Origin: UBA6168 sp041741095
GTDB lineage: Bacteria > Bacteroidota > Bacteroidia > Chitinophagales > Saprospiraceae
Direction: 5' to 3'
Length of the DNA: 64,000 nt
Assembly (NCBI GenBank): GCA_041741095.1
Contig: JBGSKQ010000134.1
Location: forward strand, 1 to 64,000
Shown here: piece after piece, positions 29,606 through 36,937 of the stretch
Position numbering within the stretch: position 1 is the stretch's first letter
Layout: the number at the start of each line of letters is the position of its first letter
Program-made: the position numbers and the translations under genes
The notes under the pieces: model-generated
Databases searched by the model: none
Seen by the model: the letters and a program-made list of their open reading frames with translations, nothing else
What the model was told of the DNA's origin: nothing

Positions 29606-29624
29606 ATCGTTTTATAAAAATGAA

Positions 29625-29667
29625 AAAGCCCCGGCAGGAGATTCCTTGCCGGGGCTTTCTTTTTTTA
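29625..29667. terminator. bidirectional terminator between blaR1-like and SPOR genes
   Basis: A stem of AAAGCCCCGGCAGG (29625-29638) with CCTTGCCGGGGCTTT (29644-29658), one bulge, flanked by A-rich and T-rich tracts. It serves both convergent genes. Confidence 0.88.
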
Positions 29668-29679
29668 TCTTCTATCAAA

Positions 29680-31566
29680 TCACATAAACCGCTCCACGTG
29701 CGCCCCCACCAGGGCTTTCAAAGCTGCCAGGCCAAGCCCTTTGGCCTCTTTGGCATCAAAGCCCTCGTCCATGAAATAGTCTTCGAAGAGCACTTCTGTT
29801 TGAAAATAAGAAATCTTCAGGGCAGTGGCCATTTCAGACAGCATGGGATCACGGCTGGCCCAGGCGTCAATGCCTGTCCAGACTTTTGTGTTCCAATCTT
29901 CCAGGGCCTTGCGTTCGTCGGCGGTCATTGCCTTGGGGGCGAGGAAGAGGCGTGACAGCTCCGATTGGCTATCGGCGAATTTCGCCTCGCTCGACTGGCC
30001 CTGGCCGTTCAGGTCTTGCGCCATGGCGTTGAGCACTTGCACTTCTTCCCACTCCCAAAAACCGCCGCAGTTTTGCAGTTTGATGGTGCCGTCGCCGCCT
30101 TTTGGTTCAAAGGCTTTCATGGCCGTGGAAGAGTGCTTGCGGAACAACCAGCATGGCACGGCCACCTTTTCAGAAGAAGCCTCGTGGATGTAGCGCAGGT
30201 GCGTAAGCAACTGGTCGAGGTCGTAATAGGCATAAGTGGCCGAATAGTCGAATTTGGGCAGGTTTACTGCTTTGTTGTTGGCAAATGCGCCTTTGATGGC
30301 GTCGTTCATCAAAGTGTTTACCTCTTTGCTGGGGCCTTCGTTTACAAACTTAAAATAAGCCCTATATGCCTTGGCAATTGGCGATTTGGAAGCCTCCAGT
30401 CCGTCCACAGATGCGGTGGGGTTGTTCCAAAGGTTGTTGATATTGTCCTGCAAGCTGCCCTTGGACGCACTATTATCCGGCGTACTCATGTGGCGGGCCA
30501 GGATGCGGTATTTCTGCAACTGGCGGTTGGTGCTGAGGGCGTAGTCGTAGCTGGCACGGGTGCCTTTGCCGTAGTAGCCATCGAGCGAACCTTTGTAGGC
30601 ACCTTCGGCTTTCAGCACTTTTTGCAGTTCGATGGCGGAAGTGCGCTTCACGTCGGGCCGGATTTCGGGCATCGTGAATTTTGGCGCAGCTATTTCCTCC
30701 TTCACGGGCGTAGCCTTTGCTGCGGCGGCAGGAGGGGCAGGTTCCGCTTTTTTGGCGGCTTCCGGCTCAATTCCTTTTGCGGTGAGCTTTGGTTCTTCTT
30801 GTTGCTTGGAAGGGGCGATGACGACGACTTCATCGTATTGCTTCGGAACGTCTGCCTTTTTGGCTTCAGCCGCTTTTTCTGACGCTTTTTTCTCGGCGGC
30901 TTTTTGTTCTTCGGCTTTTTTAACCTCTGCTGCGGCGAGTTCCTGCTGGCGCTGTTGCTCGGCTTTTTCGGCAAAATCGAGTGGGATCAGCGGTTTTTTG
31001 GAAACCGAGCCGCCCATTTCAAATTCCTTCACTTCGTGCAGCAGGGCGTTGTTCACGTTTTTTACAAATGCATCCTGATAGCCCAATTTTTGGATATTGG
31101 CCAATTGCGCCTTGGCGGCAGCCACGTCGGGATAGCCTCCGGCCACAATCTTTATCTGGTTGCCATTGATCAAAACAAAAAGCTGCCCGGCCTGCGTTAG
31201 GGCTTCCCAGTCTATTTTGTCGCCAGCCCTCACGGTGGCTATCTGAATGATGGTGGCACTCTGGCCACCCTCCACGTTCAGCTTGGAGACAAAGGCATTG
31301 TCGTAGCCCTGTGTTTTCAGGGTTTCGGCCACTTTTTGGGCTTCCCTGTCAGTGGTATAACCTCCGATGAAAACATCCGTATGATTGGTAGTGCGTTCTT
31401 TGGCATAGACAAAGCCGGTGGAACGGAGCTGGTTGAAGTCGGCAGGTTTTGGATTGACAAAATTACCGATTTGGACGGTGTATTCGGGCACGTCGTTTTG
31501 TGCGGAAAGAAACGAGGCTGCGAGTACAAAAAATGCCAGGGAGAAAATACGGTTGATTAATTTCAT
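29680..31566 (-). CDS. SPOR-domain envelope protein with Ala/Lys/Glu linker
   Basis: A 628-aa exported protein. Signal peptide (ending FLSAQ), then one or two SPOR-like repeats (EYTVQIGNFVNP at about 28-100; IKIVAGGYPDVAAAKAQLANIQKLG at about 130-170) that bind denuded peptidoglycan. A long low-complexity linker rich in A, K, E and P follows (about 200-300), then a peptidoglycan-binding-like stretch (ELQKVLKAEGAYKGSLDGYYGKGTRASYDYAL) and a C-terminal helical region of unknown family. Probably tied to cell-wall remodelling or division; no operon partner. Confidence 0.75.
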   Translation of the reverse strand: MKLINRIFSLAFFVLAASFLSAQNDVPEYTVQIGNFVNPKPADFNQLRSTGFVYAKERTTNHTDVFIGGYTTDREAQKVAETLKTQGYDNAFVSKLNVEGGQSATIIQIATVRAGDKIDWEALTQAGQLFVLINGNQIKIVAGGYPDVAAAKAQLANIQKLGYQDAFVKNVNNALLHEVKEFEMGGSVSKKPLIPLDFAEKAEQQRQQELAAAEVKKAEEQKAAEKKASEKAAEAKKADVPKQYDEVVVIAPSKQQEEPKLTAKGIEPEAAKKAEPAPPAAAAKATPVKEEIAAPKFTMPEIRPDVKRTSAIELQKVLKAEGAYKGSLDGYYGKGTRASYDYALSTNRQLQKYRILARHMSTPDNSASKGSLQDNINNLWNNPTASVDGLEASKSPIAKAYRAYFKFVNEGPSKEVNTLMNDAIKGAFANNKAVNLPKFDYSATYAYYDLDQLLTHLRYIHEASSEKVAVPCWLFRKHSSTAMKAFEPKGGDGTIKLQNCGGFWEWEEVQVLNAMAQDLNGQGQSSEAKFADSQSELSRLFLAPKAMTADERKALEDWNTKVWTGIDAWASRDPMLSEMATALKISYFQTEVLFEDYFMDEGFDAKEAKGLGLAALKALVGAHVERFM

Positions 31567-32069
31567 GTGCTATGTCTTTGGTAAAAAATGGATTTGCTTA
31601 ACGGCTGAAGGGTTTGATTAGTTTTGCATAAAAATGTCACATTATGCAATACATGATAACATGCTTTTAACCATCAAACCATCCAGCCTTCAAACTGCCA
31701 TCATAACTTGCTGAAAACCAATGACCAGCATAAACGCAAATTTAACGCAATTTAATGTTTTTAAGTAAAACAAAAAATTGTACCCAAATGCACTGGCCAT
31801 AAAATCAAGGACAATAAATGGGTTTTGGAGCATCGCAGGCGGTGACATGGTCTGATTCCTACGTCTGACTGCTCACTATATTAGTAGAGTAGGTGGCCAA
31901 AATCGAAACAGTTCATTCTTACTTTGCCGCAAAAAAATATTTCCAGCAGAATCGAACCTTTTAGGGGGTTAATACCTTACATGGAGAAATCCACAATTAA
32001 TTCTTATGAGGTAAAAACCCTTACACTTATATCAAAACCATTTTTTAAACCTCGTAAATTTTTTTAATC
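31567..32069. other. 503-nt AT-rich intergenic region
   Basis: It separates the divergent SPOR-protein and coiled-coil genes and must hold both promoters. A short inverted pair (GCATAA/TTATGC near 31627-31646) and a TTACTTTGCC word at 31920 resembling a -7 box one base short are the only signals I see. No open frame looks coding. Confidence 0.5.
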
Positions 32070-33059
32070 ATGACAACTAACAATCCATCCAACTTCAACC
32101 AGGATAAATCGCAGAAACAAAACTTCATGGCCATTGCCATCACAGTGGGCGTTATCCTCCTTGCGATCATTGGCTTTTTGGCATACAACAACATTTCCAA
32201 GTCGCAACAACTTGATCTGACTATTACAGAAATGGAAGAGTCGGAAAAACTCCGTAGCGAAGTAGAAACCCAGTACAATCAGGCATTGGCTGACCTGGAA
32301 GCACAAAAAACCACCAACCAGGAACTGAATGCCATGATCGATCAGCAAAAAGCTGAACTGGAACAACAGAAATCCAAGATTGATGGCATGTTGGCCAACA
32401 AAGGCAAACTGGACAAAGCTCGGGTTGAAATTGAAAACCTGAGAACACAGACCAGCGGTTACCTCGCCCAAATCGAAAAGCTGAAATCTGAAAACGATGC
32501 TTTGGCTGGCGAAAACGCCAACCTGAGCGCTGAAAAAGATCAGTTGTCAACTGACCTCCAGAGCAAAGCGGCTGAAAATGAGCAACTTGCCTCTGCCAAG
32601 GCTCAACTGGTTAGCGAAAAAGACGACCTGACAGGCAAAGTGAACATTGCTTCTGTCATCAAAATGAAAAGCGTGACCGCCGTGGGCCAGAAAGTGAAAG
32701 GCAGCGGTAAAGTGAAGGATGAAAACTCCGCCAAGAGCATAGATCAAATCAAGGTTTGCTTCACCACGCTGAGCAACGAAGTATCGAAACCGGGTTCCGA
32801 GAAATTCTACGTGCGCATCGTTGACCCTAGGGGCGAAACCCTGGCCATCGAAAGCATGGGTTCCGGCATGATCACCAACAAGAAAACTGGTGAGGAAATC
32901 CGTTTCACACAGATAGAAGAATTGAACTACTCAAACGACGAAGCTCAGTCCTGCATGGTTTGGGCGCCTACTACGCCTTCTTTCCAAAAAGGTAGCTATA
33001 CTATAGAAGTGTATAATAAAGGCTACCTCGCCGGCACTGGCAAGATGAGCCTGAAATAA
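32070..33059 (+). CDS. single-pass membrane coiled-coil protein
   Basis: A 329-aa protein. A 20-residue cytoplasmic tail precedes one transmembrane helix (about 21-41, IAITVGVILLAIIGFLAYN). Residues 50-200 form a long coiled coil with heptad Leu and Glu/Lys/Gln (IEKLKSENDALAGENANL). The C-terminal 130 residues are a beta-rich domain (FYVRIVDPRGETLAIESMGSG) ending TIEVYNKGYLAGTGKMSLK. Such proteins are common in Bacteroidota and often mis-labelled SMC-like; the function is unknown. A terminator follows. Confidence 0.8.
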   Translation: MTTNNPSNFNQDKSQKQNFMAIAITVGVILLAIIGFLAYNNISKSQQLDLTITEMEESEKLRSEVETQYNQALADLEAQKTTNQELNAMIDQQKAELEQQKSKIDGMLANKGKLDKARVEIENLRTQTSGYLAQIEKLKSENDALAGENANLSAEKDQLSTDLQSKAAENEQLASAKAQLVSEKDDLTGKVNIASVIKMKSVTAVGQKVKGSGKVKDENSAKSIDQIKVCFTTLSNEVSKPGSEKFYVRIVDPRGETLAIESMGSGMITNKKTGEEIRFTQIEELNYSNDEAQSCMVWAPTTPSFQKGSYTIEVYNKGYLAGTGKMSLK

Positions 33060-33105
33060 TCCGAAAGGATTTCAAGATAAAACCTTTTTAACTAATTAGA
33101 ATACG

Positions 33106-33137
33106 AACACGGGCTTTTACAAGTCCGTGTTTTTTAT
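33106..33137 (+). terminator. intrinsic terminator after the coiled-coil gene
   Basis: An 11-bp stem AACACGGGCTT/AAGTCCGTGTT with one G-T pair and a TTAC loop, then a T6 run. Confidence 0.85.
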
Positions 33138-33196
33138 TTTGTTGCTTTTCAAACGCAGCGGCATTGCCTAACTTCCCGCCTCAAAAAGTGGTTGCC

Positions 33197-35383
33197 ATGC
33201 GTATTCTTTCCTTCCTTTCCATTTTGTTTTTTTTGTCGCTCCAAGCCTGTAAAAACGATGCACCGAGAGCATTGAAACAAGGGCTTGTCATCACGGAATC
33301 CACCACCATTGCCGCAGATACTTTTTTGTTAAAAGGCGCAGACAGCCTGGGCCAACCCATCCTTACCATCGAAGGTGAAAATATTACCGTTGACTTCAAA
33401 GGAGCTTTATTAAAAGGCTCCGACAATGCGCAGCGACCCGATGCTTTTTCCGGCACGGCTATTTTGATAAAAGGAAAAAATATTACCCTGAAAAATGCCC
33501 GTGTGCGTGGCTACAAAGTGGCGTTGATGGCCGAGGGCGTGGACAGCCTGCAACTGATTGACTGCGATTTTAGCTACAACTACCGCCCCTGCCTGCACAG
33601 CTACCGGGAGCGGGAAGACTTCAGCGACTGGCTCAGCTACCATCAAAACGACCAAGACGAATGGCTGCGCTACGGAGCTGCGGTGTATTTGAAAAACTGC
33701 CACCACGCCCTGGTGAAAAACCTGACCGTGACAGGCGGAATGAACGGCCTGCTGCTCACGGGCTGCAACGACGGCCTGTTTTACAACAACAACATCCGCT
33801 TCAATTCCGGCCTGGGCATCGGCCTGTACCGAAGCAGCCGCAACCGCATCCTGCACAACCGCCTCGACTGGAACGTGCGGGGCTATTCGCACAGTTTTTA
33901 CCAGCGGGGGCAGGACTCGGCAGGCATTCTGGTGTACGAACAAAGCAGCGAAAATGTGTTTGCCTACAACTCCGCCACGCACTCCGGCGACGGCTTTTTC
34001 CTCTGGGCCGGCCAAACGACGATGGACACGGGCGAGGGCGGCTGCAACGACAATTTGATCTATAAAAACGACTTCTCTTATGCGCCCACGAATGGAGTAG
34101 AGGTGACTTTTAGCCGAAATAATATAGTGGCCAATAAGATGGAAGGATGTACTTATGGCGTATGGGGAGGCTATAGTTATGAGTCTTATTTTTTGGGAAA
34201 TGAAATAATTAATTGCAAATATGGCATTGCCATAGAACATGGACAGGACAATAAAATAATAGGCAATATTTTTAAAAACGACAGTATTGGAATACAATTA
34301 TTTGAACGTGAAAACCAGCCCAAAGACTGGGCTTATGCACAAAATAGGGATGTTCAAAGCAAAGAATATTTTATTTCGGAAAATAATTTTGACGGCGTGA
34401 AATATCCCATGAAAATAAATTCCTCTTCCAACATTGCAATAGAGGGAAATAACCAATTCAATAATTATCAAACAATATTGATTCAGGAAAAGCCCAATGA
34501 GAATCTTTTACAAGGTATAATAATGGATCTCATTCCAGAAGCCACTGCAAAATATCAACTGGAAAAAAACGCCATGCCGCCCCTGCCGGATGGCATCTCC
34601 ACCCAACTTGACACGAACCAACTGCATGGCCGCCAATACATCCTCATGGACGAATGGGGCCCTTACAATTTCCAATATCCTTCCATTTGGCTGCGCAACA
34701 TCGAGGGCGATAAATACACCTTCTTGTTGTTAGGCCCGCCAACGGGCAACTGGAAATCCGTGGGCGGCGAAGGCTGGAGCGGTCTTAATCAGAAAACGGG
34801 CGCTTTTCCCGCCACGCTCATCGCCACCAAACAGCCAGGGGCTGAACTGCTCACTTTGCAACTGGAATTCATCGGCGAGGCATTCACGGATAGGTTTGGA
34901 GATTTTAACAAAAAGGGGAAAGTGTTTCCCTTTGGCTTTGCCCGTTTTGAAAAAAAGCTGGACTGGCGGGTGCGTTGGTACAACTATGATGATGCCACCG
35001 ACCCCTTGCAGCACACCGATGCATTTCAAAACCTGAAAAAAGGAAATCCTGTAAAATCTTCCACTTCCTCCGGCCTCTTTTTTGCCTGGTGGGGCAGCCC
35101 CGCCGAGGGCGTGAATGAGGACAAATTCGCCACCTTCGCTGAATCTGATGTCGAAATAGCCCCCGGCAAATACCTGCTCACCCTCAGCTCCGACGACGGC
35201 GCCCGGCTTTATTTGGACGGCAAAAAAATCATTGACCACTGGGATGTCCACGAGCCAATGACCGACGAAATGGAGCTGCAACTGGGCGGCAAGCACCGCC
35301 TCGAAATCGAACACTTCGAGGCAAATGGCTTTGGCACCTTGGATTTTAGGTTGAAACCCGTTTTAGAACAAAAACTAAATTAA
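33197..35383 (+). CDS. lipoprotein with parallel beta-helix and PA14-like domain
   Basis: A 728-aa lipoprotein (lipobox LQAC, Cys18). Residues about 60-430 are a right-handed beta-helix of NosD/CASH type with repeated short strands and Asn ladders (NGLLLTGCNDGLFYNNNIRFNS). The last about 150 residues contain a PA14-like sandwich (YLLTLSSDDGARLYLDGKKIIDHWD). Together these suggest carbohydrate binding or polysaccharide cleavage at the cell surface, but no catalytic family is certain. The DNA at about 34060-34560 is much more AT-rich than the rest of the gene. The start ATG is 33197; the upstream 11 codons have no signal-peptide character. Confidence 0.8.
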   Translation: MRILSFLSILFFLSLQACKNDAPRALKQGLVITESTTIAADTFLLKGADSLGQPILTIEGENITVDFKGALLKGSDNAQRPDAFSGTAILIKGKNITLKNARVRGYKVALMAEGVDSLQLIDCDFSYNYRPCLHSYREREDFSDWLSYHQNDQDEWLRYGAAVYLKNCHHALVKNLTVTGGMNGLLLTGCNDGLFYNNNIRFNSGLGIGLYRSSRNRILHNRLDWNVRGYSHSFYQRGQDSAGILVYEQSSENVFAYNSATHSGDGFFLWAGQTTMDTGEGGCNDNLIYKNDFSYAPTNGVEVTFSRNNIVANKMEGCTYGVWGGYSYESYFLGNEIINCKYGIAIEHGQDNKIIGNIFKNDSIGIQLFERENQPKDWAYAQNRDVQSKEYFISENNFDGVKYPMKINSSSNIAIEGNNQFNNYQTILIQEKPNENLLQGIIMDLIPEATAKYQLEKNAMPPLPDGISTQLDTNQLHGRQYILMDEWGPYNFQYPSIWLRNIEGDKYTFLLLGPPTGNWKSVGGEGWSGLNQKTGAFPATLIATKQPGAELLTLQLEFIGEAFTDRFGDFNKKGKVFPFGFARFEKKLDWRVRWYNYDDATDPLQHTDAFQNLKKGNPVKSSTSSGLFFAWWGSPAEGVNEDKFATFAESDVEIAPGKYLLTLSSDDGARLYLDGKKIIDHWDVHEPMTDEMELQLGGKHRLEIEHFEANGFGTLDFRLKPVLEQKLN

Positions 35384-35398
35384 ATTTAGACGCAAAAT

Positions 35399-35420
35399 AT
35401 TTTTAGGCTTGCCTAAAAAT
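35399..35420 (+). promoter_or_regulatory. MntR/DtxR-type palindromic operator
   Basis: Perfect 10-bp arms ATTTTTAGGC and GCCTAAAAAT around a TT spacer. TTTAGGC-nn-GCCTAAA is the form of operators bound by manganese/iron-dependent DtxR-family regulators. It ends four bases before a -7 box, covering the -33 region, which implies autorepression. Confidence 0.8.
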
Positions 35421-35424
35421 GGTT

Positions 35425-35432
35425 TATATTTG
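35425..35432 (+). promoter_or_regulatory. -7 box of the MntR/DtxR-like gene
   Basis: TATATTTG matches TAnnTTTG exactly, 43 nt before the ATG at 35476 and directly downstream of the palindromic operator. Confidence 0.6.
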
Positions 35433-35475
35433 TTGCCATTCCGCCTCAAGCCCACCAAATTTTTTCCAAAGAATC

Positions 35476-36147
35476 ATGGAATACCACCTCTCCCCAGCGG
35501 AGGAAAACTACCTGAAAGCAATTTTTCACATTTGTTTTCAGGAGGAAAAAGCCGCAACGACCAATGCAATAGCTGCAATGGTTGGCGCATCGGCTGCTTC
35601 GGTTTCAGATATGTTGAAGCGCCTCGCTGCCAATGATTGGATACACCACAAAAGCCACCGTGGGGCTACCCTGACAGAGCAGGGTAAAAAAGTGGCCACT
35701 TTGCTGGTGAGGAAGCACCGTCTTTGGGAAGTTTTTTTGGTGCAAGTGCTCCATTTTTCCTGGGACGAGGTGCATTACATGGCCGAACAGTTGGAACATG
35801 TGCAATCGGATGAACTCGTGGAACGGCTGGATGATTTTTTGGGCAGGCCGAAATTCGACCCGCACGGTGACCCGATACCCAATGCCAGAGGAAAGTTTGC
35901 CCAAAGGAATCAAATGCCACTCTCGGCTCTAAAAGTAGGGGAATCGGGCATCATAGTAGGGGTGATGGAGCAATCTACCGCATTCCTGCGCTACCTCGAC
36001 AAAATCGGCCTCGGCATCGGGGCACAGGTGGACCTGAAGGAAATCTTTGAATTCGACGGTTCGCTACAGGTAGAACTAAATGGAAAAAATTTGTTGACCA
36101 TTTCCAGCAAGGTCGGAGAAAATTTGCTGGCACAGAAAATCAAATGA
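35476..36147 (+). CDS. DtxR/MntR-family metal-dependent regulator
   Basis: A 223-aa protein: winged helix (about 1-60, LSPAEENYLKAIFHICFQEE and SAASVSDMLKRLAANDWI), metal-binding dimerisation domain (about 65-140, HRLWEVFLVQVLHFSWDEVHYMAEQLEHV with the Glu/His ligands of the family) and a C-terminal FeoA/SH3-like domain (about 150-223, PLSALKVGESGIIVGV). It should repress metal uptake genes when Mn or Fe is plentiful. No transporter is adjacent, and the only matching operator I see is its own. Confidence 0.92.
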   Translation: MEYHLSPAEENYLKAIFHICFQEEKAATTNAIAAMVGASAASVSDMLKRLAANDWIHHKSHRGATLTEQGKKVATLLVRKHRLWEVFLVQVLHFSWDEVHYMAEQLEHVQSDELVERLDDFLGRPKFDPHGDPIPNARGKFAQRNQMPLSALKVGESGIIVGVMEQSTAFLRYLDKIGLGIGAQVDLKEIFEFDGSLQVELNGKNLLTISSKVGENLLAQKIK

Positions 36148-36336
36148 AACAATAAAGGGAATGACCGGGCGGTTGGGTTTTCCAAAGTAATAGATGAACC
36201 AACTTCCCGGCGTTCCCTTTTGCTTTTTAGAGGATGAGAGGAATGAGAGGTTGAGAGGAATGAGAGAGAGAAGGCATTCAGAATCAAGTACTTGCACTTC
36301 CATTATTTATGAAAATAACTTTTGGCTCATTATCAG

Positions 36337-36344
36337 TAGCTTTG
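36337..36344 (+). promoter_or_regulatory. -7 box of gldH
   Basis: TAGCTTTG followed by GCC, 26 nt before the ATG at 36371. It supports that start over the open-frame start far upstream. Confidence 0.45.
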
Positions 36345-36370
36345 GCCCTGTTAAGCACAAATTCAATAGG

Positions 36371-36862
36371 ATGCGCATTTTATTTTTCGGCAAAAAAGGC
36401 TGGTTTCCTTTCCTGATAGCTCCCGCCATCTTTTTTTCCGCTTGTGGCGACGATTTTCTTTATGAAAAAAACATCCCCGTCGAGAGTGCCTCCTGGGCTT
36501 ATGAGGACACATTGACATTTGATTTCAACATAGATGACAGCACAAAAATCTATTCCCTCCTGCTCGAAGTTTCCCATTCGCCCGACTTTGGCTTTCAAAA
36601 CCTCTACGTGCAAATGCACACCCGCTACCCCAGCGGGAAAGAGGACAAACAAGTGTTGAGCCTGGAACTGGCCTCCCAATCGGGCGTGTGGAACGGCAAA
36701 TGCGGTGGGAAAAAGTGTACGCTCGAAATCCCCCTTTTATCAGATGTCACCTTCCCTGAAACCGGGAAATATTCGCTGGCCATAGAACAATACATGCGGC
36801 AAAGCCCACTGCCCGGCATATTGGGAATGGCCTTGAAAATTAAGCCTGTGGGCATGAGGTGA
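36371..36862 (+). CDS. gldH: gliding motility lipoprotein GldH
   Basis: A 163-aa lipoprotein with lipobox FSAC (Cys25). The mature part shows the GldH pattern: ASWAYEDTLTFDFNI, a Tyr/Leu-rich strand, FQNLYVQMHTRYPSGKE, LELASQSGVWNGKC, FPETGKYSLAIEQYMRQ and LPGILGMALKIK. GldH is an envelope lipoprotein needed for gliding in flavobacteria; its molecular role is unclear. It is unlinked to gldKLMN, as usual, and convergent with the GH57-type gene. Confidence 0.88.
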   Translation: MRILFFGKKGWFPFLIAPAIFFSACGDDFLYEKNIPVESASWAYEDTLTFDFNIDDSTKIYSLLLEVSHSPDFGFQNLYVQMHTRYPSGKEDKQVLSLELASQSGVWNGKCGGKKCTLEIPLLSDVTFPETGKYSLAIEQYMRQSPLPGILGMALKIKPVGMR

Positions 36863-36865
36863 TTT

Positions 36866-36931
36866 TCAGTCCGCAGTTTTCAGTCCACAGACCACAGGCT
36901 TTTAAGTTCCAGACTGTGGACTGCGGACTGA
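36866..36931. repeat. palindromic short-word spacer between convergent genes
   Basis: TCAGTCCGCAG (36866-36876) and CAGTCCACAG (36881-36890) are answered by CTGTGGACTG (36914-36923) and CTGCGGACTGA (36921-36931). It can form a long imperfect hairpin and may act as a terminator or stability element for gldH and the GH57 gene. Confidence 0.6.
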
Positions 36932-36937
36932 AGACTC

